DNA of 40,649 bases from Chlamydiota bacterium (GCA_013288075.1 JABDCQ010000014.1:1-40649), one strand, 5' to 3'; counted from the first letter of the stretch, positions 1 through 9,282 are shown. The notes: generated from the letters alone by a model not told the origin. Numbers and translations: made by a program.

Positions 1-205
1 ATCATTCATATCATTTCCTTGCCGCCAATTCCTTGAAACCTTAGCCAAAGTCTTGAGTTTCCCCAACTTTTGAAGTTTCTTGAGGTAAGTAAGGCAAGAC
101 TTTTTAAGGCTTGCAAAAACGCCTTATTGTTTTTTTAATCTACTATGGCTTTTATAAAATCCTGGGATCCTGGTAAGATGGGGTTAGAATCCAACAGGAG
201 GTTAT

Positions 206-472
206 ATGGGAGCTCAATCTCATCCCGATCATGATAAAGTAAAAATGACTTTCGAATGTACACCTGATGAAAGGGCTTACATTAAGATGTTAGCAGCTAA
301 GGCTCGGATGAATCTTAGTGATTTTCTCCTTTCTTATCTTAGGAACGATTTTCCAAAAAAGCCTAATAAAAAAACTCTATCTTCTATGAAAGAGTTGGAT
401 GAAGGTGGAGGGATTCGCTGTACTTCAATAGATGATTTCTGGGAACAAATGGGAATTGATCCAAATGCTTGA
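206..472 (+). CDS. RHH-type antitoxin-like protein
   Basis: An 88-residue protein whose N-terminal half reads like a ribbon-helix-helix DNA-binding antitoxin: a short beta strand (KVKMTFECTPDE) followed by two helices (RAYIKMLAAKARMNLSDFLL). Such antitoxins bind their toxin through the C-terminal tail and repress their own promoter. A strong Shine-Dalgarno (AGGAGG, 196-201) precedes the ATG. Its stop overlaps a short ORF at 465-542 that begins like a RelE/YafQ-type toxin but stops after 25 codons, so this looks like an antitoxin left without its toxin. The family assignment comes from motif shape, not a search; the exact antitoxin class is uncertain. Confidence 0.7.
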   Translation: MGAQSHPDHDKVKMTFECTPDERAYIKMLAAKARMNLSDFLLSYLRNDFPKKPNKKTLSSMKELDEGGGIRCTSIDDFWEQMGIDPNA

Positions 473-542
473 GCTTGATTATTGCACGCGAATTAAAAAG
501 GATCTAAAAAAAATTCAGCATAAAAGTGCTTTATTTGTCTAG
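465..542 (+). pseudogene. Truncated RelE/YafQ-like toxin remnant
   Basis: The ATG overlaps the antitoxin's last codons, the usual arrangement for toxin-antitoxin pairs. The 25-residue product starts MLELDYCTRIKKDLKKIQHK, which resembles the N-terminus of RelE/YafQ mRNA interferases (a short strand, then a basic helix with KKDLKK). It meets TAG at 540-542, while full toxins are about 90 residues. I see no continuation in the other frames before the next gene at 591. The toxin therefore seems to be deleted downstream of its first helix. Confidence 0.5.
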
Positions 543-590
543 AATCGGCTCTCATTCAGATCTTTTCTAATTGTTCTTTTCCGCAAATCT

Positions 591-1379
591 TTATTTTAAT
601 AGTGCTAGCATTTGTTCGTGAGATAATGCATTGATATCCTTTACGAATTCGGTAAGCTCTTCTTTCTGCTTGGTTAATATTTCAAGGCTATCAGGTTCTT
701 TTTCAATTGTTTCTTTTAAAGAGCCTAACACTCTGTTTCCATATTTCTTGAAAAGTAAAATAAAATTTCCGATTTCTAGCTTTTGCACTTTAGTGAGAGT
801 GTCTAGTTTTTTAGTTAAGGCAGATTTTCTTGTGAAGGCTTCATAAATAGGAAGAAAGGCATTGAATAGGAAGACAGTAAGAGCTGTATAACTATCGATT
901 CGGTAGTTGGGCTGATTCTTAGCTATTTTCTTCGCAGAATAGATAGCACAAGCTATATAAGATAAGAGAGGAGCTCCAACGGTTAAAAAGCCAAGTCCTA
1001 GAGCTGTGTATCCTTGAAAGTTTGCAGCTATTGCCTGAGTGCCCAAAACGGCGCCTACTACAAGACCAATAATGAGGATGCATTTAACAAATGCGATTAT
1101 TTTATTTCTTACTTCATGAGTTTGAGCGTCTTCTAGTCTTTTAGTTGTCTCTTCTACTTGATGGACACTTTCCTTAAGTTTTGAATAATCGTAATATTTA
1201 GTAGGGCAGAGGGGGTTGTTAGCCACGTACCTAAGGACGCGAACTCCAACTTCTTGACCCGGCATAAATCCTTCGGGGATCGATGCTATATATTCCCATG
1301 AGCTTATCATGGATGATGCAAAATGATTTGCTCCTTCTGAGAGGGATGTAAGTTTATTTGTATTAAAATTAATGCTCAT
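591..1379 (-). CDS. Hypothetical two-TM protein
   Basis: A 262-residue protein I do not recognise. Residues about 94-116 and 126-147 form two strongly hydrophobic segments joined by a short loop, so it probably spans the inner membrane as a hairpin with both long termini on the same side. Residues about 65-92 and 185-262 are charged and likely helical or coiled coil. This shape (a charged arm, a TM hairpin, a charged arm) is common among chlamydial proteins of unknown function, including inclusion-membrane-like proteins, but no signature proves secretion. A GAGG Shine-Dalgarno lies about five bases before the ATG. It is divergent from the kinase-like gene at 1560. Confidence 0.75.
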   Translation of the reverse strand: MSINFNTNKLTSLSEGANHFASSMISSWEYIASIPEGFMPGQEVGVRVLRYVANNPLCPTKYYDYSKLKESVHQVEETTKRLEDAQTHEVRNKIIAFVKCILIIGLVVGAVLGTQAIAANFQGYTALGLGFLTVGAPLLSYIACAIYSAKKIAKNQPNYRIDSYTALTVFLFNAFLPIYEAFTRKSALTKKLDTLTKVQKLEIGNFILLFKKYGNRVLGSLKETIEKEPDSLEILTKQKEELTEFVKDINALSHEQMLALLK

Positions 1380-1497
1380 AGTTCCTCGTTTTTAAATTTT
1401 TATATATTTTATCATATTTTTAGTTTTCTGTGCATTAATTATTGTAAGAATCTGTTATAGACAGCATTGCATTGACTATTAGTGACTTAATTAGCTG

Positions 1498-1526
1498 TTT
1501 ACTTTAAATTGTAATTGATTTATAAT
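1498..1526 (+). promoter_or_regulatory. Sigma-70 type promoter
   Basis: TTTACT (1498-1503) and a perfect TATAAT (1521-1526) are separated by exactly 17 bases. Transcription would start near 1533, about 27 bases before the ATG at 1560 of the kinase-like gene. Found by eye only. Confidence 0.5.
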
Positions 1527-1559
1527 CATTATTTAATATAATTGAAATTGGATATTTTT

Positions 1560-2643
1560 ATGACAATTGCAAAATTAACTGAAATACCGAGATTGGCCAT
1601 TAATACAGGCTGCTTTCTTGGGATAGGAGCTTTTAAAAAAATAACTAGCATTCATCCGTCAATAGGGGCTCCATTAAACGCTATGGCTGGCTATTTGATA
1701 GAACAAGCGGTTCATTGGACTAAAGTTCTTCCCCCTTGTTTAGCTCCTCCTAAGGCCTACGTTTATCCAGATTTAAAGGATAAAAAAGTTCAAGAGCAGT
1801 TTATTATTTCTTCAGATGATCCTCGCCAGCTTGCAATAAATAAGTGTTTCGAAGGAGTAGACATGCTCGATTTTGAACTGGATCATACAAATCCTCCAAA
1901 GGGATTTACACGCTTAAAAAGAACCCCCATTGTTTTTATGCATGAGGCTTTACCTGGTGTTGTGCTTAAAATGACAGGGGCTCTTGGTTGTACAAAATAT
2001 GCTTAGTTCTTATAATGATTGTTTAGGACGAGCTGCCGTGGCATATGGATTAAGAGAATTAGTAAAGGAAGATGCATTAGATATGCTTCATGTTCCTCAA
2101 AAAGTTTTAGCTCATATTCCTCAAAAAGAAATGGAATTTCAGGAAAGAAACTACCTTGTTATAGCAGAAAAGCTTGAATTGACAAGTACAGACGAAACGA
2201 AAGAGATGATGCAGAATATGGAGCCATCTAAAGCCAAAAAAATCTTAAAGCAACTTTTTCATTTAATGATTAGATCGGGCTACCAAGATGGACATTTTTG
2301 GAACTTCGCTTTTATTAAAACAGGCCCTCATGCAGGCAAGCTTGCTATATACGATACAGAGCCTGTTGGAATTATTAACGATTACTATACAGATTCTCCT
2401 GAAAAACGCGCTCTTGCCGTGACTAGAAGTACACAGATTGAGTGTGGGATGTATGCGATTAATGAAGCTCTTGATCCGGAGAAAGGTCTTCCTTTCCCTA
2501 AAGCACTTTTAGAGGAAGTTGGGTTTGAGGCGCTCTATAATGCCGAGCAAGAAAGAGATTTCGCTTTCCAGAAAGCCGCCATCCTCTTCTCGTTGCCCAT
2601 TGCAACTGCGTTAACATCCTACATCGCCCAAAAATACCTCTAA
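1560..2643 (+). pseudogene. Kinase-like protein, split by a frameshift
   Basis: Two abutting ORFs look like one gene of about 360 residues. The first (from ATG 1560, or TTG 1542) reads to a TAG at 2004-2006. The second continues in another frame, open from about 1975 to 2643. Dropping one G from the GGGG run at 1977-1980 joins them (…LKMTG to …VVQNMLSSYNDC). The second part holds a pattern like the catalytic loop of protein-kinase-like/aminoglycoside-phosphotransferase folds: GYQDGHFWNF (D, then N five residues on), followed by LAIYDTEP, which resembles the metal-binding strand. VVLKM in the first part could carry the ATP-binding lysine. Function and substrate are unknown. The shift could be a true mutation, a sequencing error in the G run, or slippage. 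Confidence 0.6.
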
Positions 2644-2655
2644 CCAACGAGGATG

Positions 2656-2815
2656 AACAAAGAGGAATTTCTTCTCTCTTCTCCCCCTCTGTGGTTTCTT
2701 GTCTCTGTGGTTTATCTTTGGCTAACACTTGAGCGCGCAAGGACTTGCATTTTTTTTAACCACAGAAGCGTTGAAACCACAGAGGAAGAGGGAAAGAAAA
2801 TAATCTCTCTCTGTT
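2656..2815. repeat. Palindromic repeat copy A
   Basis: Member of the dispersed family. Ends read AACAAAGAG and CTCTCTGTT. The left arm at about 2684-2714 is CCTCTGTGG TTTCTTGTCTC TGTGGTTT. The right arm (2758-2785) is its complement, except that the GAGACAAG segment is replaced by GAAGCGTTG. The loop is CTTTGGCTAACACTTGAGCG and onward to a T-run. It sits between the convergent kinase-like gene and uvrA, and its right tip overlaps the uvrA stop codon (2814-2816). Confidence 0.9.
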
Positions 2816-5800
2816 ATGTTTGCTTCTGGAGGTGTTTTTTGAGGTAGCGGCCGGTGTGGGATTCTGGGTTTTGGGCGACTTCTTCGGGGGTGCCTTCGGC
2901 GATGAGCTCTCCGCCATATTTGCCGGCGTCGGGCCCGAGGTCGATCACTTTGTCAGCTTGCGCAATGATGTCGAGGTTGTGCTCGATGATGATGACTGTG
3001 TTGCCTTTATCGATAAGAGCTTGGAAGATAGGGGTGAGTTTTAAAATGTCTTCGCTATGGAGACCAACTGTTGGTTCATCAAATAGGTAGAGGGTGTTTC
3101 CTGTTTGTCTTTTGGCAAGTTCTTTAGAAAGTCTTAAGCGCTCTCCTTCTCCACCCGATAGGGTATTGATTTCCTGCCCAAGTTTTAGGTAGTGAAGCCC
3201 GACTGAGGCGAGTGTTTCTAATGTTTTGGCAATTTTGGGGATAAAGGGCATCCACTCCATGGCCTCTTTGACTGTCATATTAAGGATATGGCCAAGGTGT
3301 TTGCCTTTAAGAAGCACTTGAAGGCTTAAGGGGTTTAAGCGGTAGCCGTGGCAAGCATCGCAGGTGACCTTTACGGGGGGAAGAAACTGCATATAAATGG
3401 TGCGTATTCCAATGCCGCTACATTTTGTGCACATCCCTTTTTTATGATTAAAGCTAAAGTTTTTAGGTAAAAGCCCTTTTATTTTAGCCGCGGGAAGCGA
3501 TGCAAAGAAATAGCGCAAGGGGGTAAGTAAATCTGTGTAGGTGCTTACATCGGCTCGATTCGTTTGGCCAATCGGGCTTTGTTCAAGCACTAAAAGTTTA
3601 TCAATCTTTGATAGCCCACTTATTTTGGCTCCTAAAAATGTTACCTCTTCAAGCTTGTGTCTTCTTGCCAAATTAGCAACGATTGCAGGTTTTAAAAGAT
3701 CGCTCATTAAAGTTGATTTTCCAGAGCCTGAAACCCCTGTAATACAAGTGAGGGCTTTTAAGGGAAATTCTACGCTAATATTTTTTAGGTTATGAAGACT
3801 TGCTCCTCTAATAGAGAGGAAGTTTTTAGAAGTGCGCCTTTGCTCTCTCAGAGGGATCGATTTGGTTCCGCTAAGGTAAGCTCCTGTAAGAGATTTGGGA
3901 TTATTTTTAATCTCTTCAAGGGTTCCTTCGGCAATAATTTTTCCTCCTTCAAAACCGGCGCCTGGGCCAAAATCTAAAATGTAATCGGCAATTTCAAGGG
4001 TTAGAGGGTCATGCTCTACAAGAAGAAGGGTGTTGCCTTCGGCGCATAATTTTTTTAGCGCCTGATTAAGTAAAGCGTTATTATGTGGATGCAGTCCAAT
4101 TGTTGGCTCATCTAACACGTAGAGGCATCCTGTAAGCCCGCTTCCTAACTGCCTTGCTAAGTACGTACGCTGCGTCTCTCCACCGCTTAAAGTACGTGCG
4201 CTTCTATTTAATGAAAGATAGCCAAGGCCAATAGTTGTAAGAAAAGAGAGTCTTTGATTTAGCTGCTCAAAGGTGTCTTTTAAGAAAGGAGGGGTCTCAA
4301 GCTTTGAGGTAAAGGCAAAGGCTTCATCTAAAGAGAAATCGCATACATCCCCAATAGATGTATCCTGGATTTTTACATTTCTCGCTAGCGGATTTAACCT
4401 CACTCCATTGCAAGAGAGGCAGATGTTTTCTACAAGAAGGGGAAGAAGCGTTTCTTTAATGGAGGAAGATCCAATTTTAGAAAGCTTTGCAAATACATGG
4501 TTTAACCCTATCCAGCGTAGTGCACTTTCTTTCTTACTTCCAAAAAGGAAAAATTGCAAAGCTTCAGGGCTCAAATCTTTTAAAGGCGTTTTAGGATCGA
4601 TCTCTTCTTTTTTTAGCATATCGGTAAAGATTTTTACGGCAGCTCTTGAGGCGTTATCTTTCCAAAGCAGATAAATAAGGCCAAGAGGAGTAAGCGACAT
4701 AATCTCTTTATGACGCGATAAATCAGCTCCATACTGAAAGCCAAGACCTAAGCAATCGGGGCACATCCCTTGTTCTGTATTAAAGGAAAACGTATGAGGC
4801 GTAATAGGAGGATACGATTTTCCCGTGCTGGGCGCTGTAAAAGAAAGGTTAAAAAATAGGTCTTTATCCTCTAAGGCCGCCACAAGGGTGCCCCCTGAAA
4901 AGCTAGAGGCTGCATCGATCGCTTCAAAAATCCTTTTCTTGCTACTTGGATGAATCATCAGGCGGTCGATCACTAAAAATAAGCTGTTTTTGCGCCCTTT
5001 TTCATAAGGGATAGTGTCTTCTAGTTCGTAGTATGTGCCATTAAGTCTAAGGCGCATATACCCTTGCGATTGAAGCTTATCTTTTACCTCTTCAAACTTC
5101 TCATGCTTCGCAATTATTAAAGGCGCTAAGATCTGAACTTTTGTGTTTTCGCTTAGCTCTAAAAGTTTTTCCAGCACATAGTCTTTACTAATCGATTGAA
5201 TTTTTTCTCCTGTGTCAGGGCAATAAGCCACTCCTAGGTGGGCAAAAATGACTCTTAGAAAATCGTAGGTTTCAGTAAGGGTTCCAAGCGTACTTCGCGG
5301 ATTTCCTGCGTGGTGTTTTTGTTCAATGGCAATAGAGGCTGATAAGCCTTCAATATTTTCTACCTTAGGCTTTGCCATTTGTTTTACAAATTGGCGCGCA
5401 TAGGGAGAGAGCGATTCAATGTAGCGCCTTTGCCCTTCTGCATAAACAGTTTCAAAAGCAAAAGAGCTTTTCCCAGAACCTGAAGGGCCTGTGCATACAG
5501 TGATTTTGCCTCTTGGGATTTTAGCCGATACATTCTTTAAATTATTCTGAGACGCTCCTTCTACCTGAATAAAGGAGTTATCAAAGACTTTTACCTCTAG
5601 AGTTTCTTGCTTGTGATGAGGATTTGGAGATAGTACCTTATGAAGGGCAATTCCTGTAGGGGTTTTAAGTTTGGCGATTTTTTCAGGAGTCCCTTCCGCA
5701 ATAATTTCCCCTCCGCCACTTCCTCCTTCAGGGCCTAGGTCAATTACCCAGTCAGCTGTTTTAACAAGGTCCATATTATGCTCAATCACAAGCATGGTAT

Positions 5801-8447
5801 TGCCTTTCTCTACAAGGGAGTGCAAAATGGTGTTAAGCTTTTGAATGTCGTAAAAATGCAGGCCTGTTGTGGGCTCATCGAGAATATAAAAGGTTTTGCC
5901 GGTTTCTGGGCGAGCAAGCTCTTTTCCCAGTTTAATACGCTGCGCTTCTCCACCCGATAAGGTGGGGGAGGGTTGCCCAAGCTTTATATAATCAAGCCCT
6001 ACATCTGAGAGGACTTGGAGTTTATTTTTAATATGAGGAATTGCAGAGAAGAATTCTAAACTCTCAGAAACGGCCATATCAAGGACATCTGAGATGTTTT
6101 TCCCTTTAAAGCTAATGGATAAGGTATTTTGATCAAAACGCTTGCCTTTACAAAAAGTGCAAGTGACCCACTCATCTTCCATAAAGTCCATATCGATTTT
6201 TGAAAGGCCCATTCCTCCGCAGTGAGGACAAGAGCCTTCTTTGACATTAAAGCTAAAGCGCCCCGCCCCATACCCTTTAGCGACGCTTTCAGGAAGCTTG
6301 CTAAAAAGGTCTCTAATTTCATCGAAGACTTTAATGTAGGTAGCTGGGTTTGAGCGAGGCGTTCTTCCAATAGGGGACTGATCGATGCAGATGACTTTAT
6401 CGACTTTTTCTATCCCTTTAATGCTTTGAACTTTGCCTATTTTAAGTTTTGAGCCTCCCAAGACATTAGAAAGAGAGGGGAAAAGAGTGTCTGAAATCAA
6501 AGAGGATTTACCAGAGCCTGAAACGCCTGTTATGGCAATAAAACAGTTTAAAGGGAATGTAGCCGTAATCCCTTTAAGATTGTGGTGCTCAGCTTTTTCA
6601 AGAACGATGCATTCCTTTTTATTGATGGCTCTGCGTTTTTTAGGAATGGGAATACTTAATTTGCCCGATAGATACTGCCCCGTGATCGAATCTTTTGCTT
6701 CAAGGATATCTTTCATCTTTCCTTCAGCTACAATAAAGCCCCCGTTTTTCCCGGCTAAGGGCCCCACATCGACAACGTAATCGGCCTCTCTAATGGTTTC
6801 TTCATCGTGCTCTACAACAATGACTGTGTTGCCTTTATTTTTAAGATTTACAAGAGTCGCAATCAGCTTCGTGTTATCGCGCGGATGAAGTCCAATAGAG
6901 GGTTCATCAAGCACGTAGGTTGCTCCTACGAGGCCTGAGCCTATTTGCGAGGCGAGGCGCACTCTTTGGGATTCTCCTCCAGAAAGGGTTGGCGCTGTAC
7001 GCTCAAGCGTTAAATAGTGAAGTCCTACCCCTAAAAGGAAGCGCAATCTTTCTTTAATCTCTTTTAAAAGCTCAGCTCCAACAAAAGCCTCTTCAGAGGT
7101 AAGCTTTAATGTTTCAAAAAAATGTGCACAGCCATCAATGGGAAGTTTGCAAAGATCTGAAATTCTTGTATCGCCAATTGTTGTTGCAGCAGGGTAAGGC
7201 TTAATTCTATCGCCTTGGCAAGAGGGGCAAATCATCTCATGCATAAGCTCTTTCATTTTCGAGCGGAAAAGCTCGCTCTTTGCTTCAGAAAATCTGTGCT
7301 TTGCTTCAAAAAGAACGCCTCGCCACTGCACATATTCTGTCCATCTAGCGCCTGTTTTGGGATGGACAAAGGCCATCTTAGTCCATTTTTTATCTATGCC
7401 ATAAAGAAAAGCATTTTTCCCTTCTTCAGGAAGTTTTTTCCAAGGAGTCGTGATATTGAATTTATAAAGCTTTGCAAGATTGTCATAGATATTTCCGTAG
7501 CGCACCGTTGTATAAGAGCTACTAATAGAGCAGCAATCTTCAGCGATCGATAATTCAGGGTTAATAACCAGATCCAAATTAAATTCTTGCGTTTCTCCAA
7601 GGCCTTGGCATGTAGGGCACATTCCAAGAGGATGGTTAAAGGAAAAGTCATGCGGCTCTAGAGGGCCATAAGAAACCCCAGATTTTTTTGCATAAGCATG
7701 TGTGGAATAAAGCGTTTCTTCTCCTGTATCGGCATTAAGGAGGCTCATCACCCCTGCGCCTAAATCAAAAGCATGGGTGATCGCTTCTGCAATCCGCTCT
7801 TCATTTTCAAGACTTGTACTTAACCGATCGATCACAAGATCTATATCGTGGGAAACGCCTTTTTCTACTTGAATCTCTTCGGAGATCTCTACAATTTTTC
7901 CATCTAACCGAACGCGGGTAAAGCCTTTTCTTAAAAGATCTTGCAGATCTTCTTTAAATTCCCCCTTTTTCCCTTTAGCGTAGGGGCTTAAGATAATGAT
8001 CTTTGTACCCTCAGCAATTTTATTGACTTCGAGCAAAATGCTTTGAATGCTTCTAGGCGCTACAACTTCATTGGTAATAGGGCAGTGAGGCGTGCCTACG
8101 CGCGCAAAAAGAACACGTAAGTAGTCATAGATCCCTGTCATGGTCCCTACAGTTGATCTAGGCGTTCTTCCAGCTGTTTTCTGTTCAATCGCAATAGTAG
8201 GAGAGACTCCAGTGATTAAATCGGCATCAGGGCGCGCCATATCGCCTAAATGACGCCTTGCGTAAGTAGATAAAGACTCGATGTAGCGCCTTTGGCCTTC
8301 TACATAAATCGTATCAAAGGCAAGGGATGATTTACCAGAGCCAGAAACCCCCGTAAAGACAATAAGCTGATTAGGCGTAAGCTTTAAGTTCACATTCTTT
8401 AAGTTGTGAACCCGCACTCCTTTTAAAATAATTTTCTTCTCTTCCAT
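2814..8447 (-). CDS. uvrA: Excinuclease ABC subunit A, tandem-fused (double UvrA)
   Basis: UvrA is the damage-recognising ATPase of nucleotide excision repair and loads UvrB at lesions. Bacterial UvrA is normally about 940 residues; this one is 1877, with two complete UvrA copies in one chain, as known in chlamydiae. Four Walker A motifs (G-x-SGSGKS) lie near residues 33, 641, 987 and 1570. There are four LSGGE signatures and four DEP Walker B motifs (LDEPSIGL, LDEPTTGL, LDEPTIGL, FDEPTVGL). CxxC zinc pairs occur in every quarter (for example CPTC, CPHC, CPDC, CTKC). Both halves keep the UvrB-binding stretch EGQRRYIESLS. One chain could therefore act as an intramolecular dimer (inference). 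It is transcribed alone; its stop lies inside palindrome A. Confidence 0.97.
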   Translation of the reverse strand: MEEKKIILKGVRVHNLKNVNLKLTPNQLIVFTGVSGSGKSSLAFDTIYVEGQRRYIESLSTYARRHLGDMARPDADLITGVSPTIAIEQKTAGRTPRSTVGTMTGIYDYLRVLFARVGTPHCPITNEVVAPRSIQSILLEVNKIAEGTKIIILSPYAKGKKGEFKEDLQDLLRKGFTRVRLDGKIVEISEEIQVEKGVSHDIDLVIDRLSTSLENEERIAEAITHAFDLGAGVMSLLNADTGEETLYSTHAYAKKSGVSYGPLEPHDFSFNHPLGMCPTCQGLGETQEFNLDLVINPELSIAEDCCSISSSYTTVRYGNIYDNLAKLYKFNITTPWKKLPEEGKNAFLYGIDKKWTKMAFVHPKTGARWTEYVQWRGVLFEAKHRFSEAKSELFRSKMKELMHEMICPSCQGDRIKPYPAATTIGDTRISDLCKLPIDGCAHFFETLKLTSEEAFVGAELLKEIKERLRFLLGVGLHYLTLERTAPTLSGGESQRVRLASQIGSGLVGATYVLDEPSIGLHPRDNTKLIATLVNLKNKGNTVIVVEHDEETIREADYVVDVGPLAGKNGGFIVAEGKMKDILEAKDSITGQYLSGKLSIPIPKKRRAINKKECIVLEKAEHHNLKGITATFPLNCFIAITGVSGSGKSSLISDTLFPSLSNVLGGSKLKIGKVQSIKGIEKVDKVICIDQSPIGRTPRSNPATYIKVFDEIRDLFSKLPESVAKGYGAGRFSFNVKEGSCPHCGGMGLSKIDMDFMEDEWVTCTFCKGKRFDQNTLSISFKGKNISDVLDMAVSESLEFFSAIPHIKNKLQVLSDVGLDYIKLGQPSPTLSGGEAQRIKLGKELARPETGKTFYILDEPTTGLHFYDIQKLNTILHSLVEKGNTMLVIEHNMDLVKTADWVIDLGPEGGSGGGEIIAEGTPEKIAKLKTPTGIALHKVLSPNPHHKQETLEVKVFDNSFIQVEGASQNNLKNVSAKIPRGKITVCTGPSGSGKSSFAFETVYAEGQRRYIESLSPYARQFVKQMAKPKVENIEGLSASIAIEQKHHAGNPRSTLGTLTETYDFLRVIFAHLGVAYCPDTGEKIQSISKDYVLEKLLELSENTKVQILAPLIIAKHEKFEEVKDKLQSQGYMRLRLNGTYYELEDTIPYEKGRKNSLFLVIDRLMIHPSSKKRIFEAIDAASSFSGGTLVAALEDKDLFFNLSFTAPSTGKSYPPITPHTFSFNTEQGMCPDCLGLGFQYGADLSRHKEIMSLTPLGLIYLLWKDNASRAAVKIFTDMLKKEEIDPKTPLKDLSPEALQFFLFGSKKESALRWIGLNHVFAKLSKIGSSSIKETLLPLLVENICLSCNGVRLNPLARNVKIQDTSIGDVCDFSLDEAFAFTSKLETPPFLKDTFEQLNQRLSFLTTIGLGYLSLNRSARTLSGGETQRTYLARQLGSGLTGCLYVLDEPTIGLHPHNNALLNQALKKLCAEGNTLLLVEHDPLTLEIADYILDFGPGAGFEGGKIIAEGTLEEIKNNPKSLTGAYLSGTKSIPLREQRRTSKNFLSIRGASLHNLKNISVEFPLKALTCITGVSGSGKSTLMSDLLKPAIVANLARRHKLEEVTFLGAKISGLSKIDKLLVLEQSPIGQTNRADVSTYTDLLTPLRYFFASLPAAKIKGLLPKNFSFNHKKGMCTKCSGIGIRTIYMQFLPPVKVTCDACHGYRLNPLSLQVLLKGKHLGHILNMTVKEAMEWMPFIPKIAKTLETLASVGLHYLKLGQEINTLSGGEGERLRLSKELAKRQTGNTLYLFDEPTVGLHSEDILKLTPIFQALIDKGNTVIIIEHNLDIIAQADKVIDLGPDAGKYGGELIAEGTPEEVAQNPESHTGRYLKKHLQKQT

Positions 8448-8518
8448 ATTAGCTATTCTACAGAAAAGCGATTATTTTGGCATGCAGATTGGCTCTGTTG
8501 CATAATCTTAGTAAGAAT

Positions 8519-8668
8519 AACGGAGAGGTATAAAATTTCTTCTCTCTTCTCCCCCCTCTGTGGTTTATCTTTGGCTAACACTTGAGCGTGCAAGGACTTG
8601 CATTTTTTTAACCACAGAGACAAGAAACCACGGAGGGGGGAGAAGAGAGGGGATTTTATCTCTCTATG
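8519..8668. repeat. Palindromic repeat copy B
   Basis: Tips read AACGGAGAG and CTCTCTATG. The outer arms are specific to this copy: CTCTTCTCCCCCCTCTGTGG on the left pairs with CCACGGAGGGGGGAGAAGAG on the right. The left arm lacks the inner TCTTGTCTCTGTGG block present in other copies, so the inner stem is asymmetric. It lies between the uvrA start and the stop codon of the menC remnant (8664-8666). Confidence 0.88.
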
Positions 8669-8810
8669 TCGACATCTTTTTATAATGAGATGTTCCTATG
8701 CCTAGGGGAGCATTCAAGGAAAGTCTTTGCGCTATTGCTGCCTTAAGCTCCGCAATTGAGAGGTTAATGATCTTTCGTGCATAAAGCACTGATAATTTGA
8801 GGTTTAACAT
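8664..8810 (-). pseudogene. Duplicated menC 3'-end remnant
   Basis: A 48-residue reading frame whose residues 25-41 (AAIAQRLSLNAPLGIGTS) nearly repeat the C-terminus of the full menC about 600 bp away (TSIAQRLSLNAPIGIGTS). The similarity also holds at DNA level over about 50 bp (8690-8743 against 9300-9350). The part upstream of this match does not resemble MenC. It appears to be the tail of a second menC copy, left after deletion or local duplication. Palindrome copy B begins at its stop codon. Confidence 0.6.
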
Positions 8811-8840
8811 CAGATCATCAGGGGTTTTGTAAAGAATTAA

Positions 8841-8869
8841 TTGTATTTTTTATTAAAATCAATTATAAT
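8841..8869 (+). promoter_or_regulatory. Sigma-70 type promoter
   Basis: TTGTAT (8841-8846) and TATAAT (8864-8869) are spaced by 17 bases in AT-rich DNA, about 36 bases before the ATG at 8905. Found by eye. Confidence 0.5.
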
Positions 8870-8904
8870 TTTATTTTAAAGTAGTGAAAGATAAGGAGTT
8901 TTTG

Positions 8905-9276
8905 ATGTTTTGTTCTAATAAACTATGTTTGGGTTTTTTCTCAGAGACGTATCTTGAGAATCAGAATAGTTGTACGGAGTCTTGTGACAATACAAATTGT
9001 GGGAGAAAACAAAGTAAATATCATTTGATAGCTTATGTGCCAATCCTTGGCGCCATTATTGGTCTTTTTAAAAGAATTATCCCTTCCATAGAGGCGTTAA
9101 AAAATCCGACTCTTGAACCTTATAAACACCTTTATAAACACCTTTTTTATTTTCAAATTTTTAGAGGGACTTGTGAAACATTAGGCCTAGGTCTTTTATT
9201 CCTTATTCCCGATATGATTGCAACCATTGGCAGAATGTGTTCAGGTCATTGGTTTGAGTTTACTGGGATGATGTAA
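8905..9276 (+). CDS. Small Cys-rich membrane protein, unknown function
   Basis: The ATG at 8905 is chosen because AAGGAG (8893-8898) sits at ideal distance; an upstream GTG at 8884 has no such site. The 123-residue product has seven cysteines in its first 33 residues (MFCSNKLCLG, NSCTESCDNTNC). Hydrophobic stretches follow at about 41-56 (LIAYVPILGAIIGLF) and about 97-112 (LGLGLLFLIPDMIATI). The pattern of a 'PILGAIIG' segment, then 'RGTCE', then 'LIPD' suggests a chlamydial small-protein family, but I can give no function. It is convergent with menC, with only six bases between the stop codons. Confidence 0.75.
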   Translation: MFCSNKLCLGFFSETYLENQNSCTESCDNTNCGRKQSKYHLIAYVPILGAIIGLFKRIIPSIEALKNPTLEPYKHLYKHLFYFQIFRGTCETLGLGLLFLIPDMIATIGRMCSGHWFEFTGMM

Positions 9277-9282
9277 AAGTTT

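Noticed and set aside
1-72. Open frame from the window edge ending …FPCRQFLETLAKVLSFPNF at a TGA near 72
   Set aside because: Too short to assign; could be the tail of a gene outside the window, but nothing supports it.
4273-4674. 133-residue plus-strand ORF inside uvrA and several similar ones
   Set aside because: Antisense shadows of a well-supported gene, with no ribosome site or recognisable motif.
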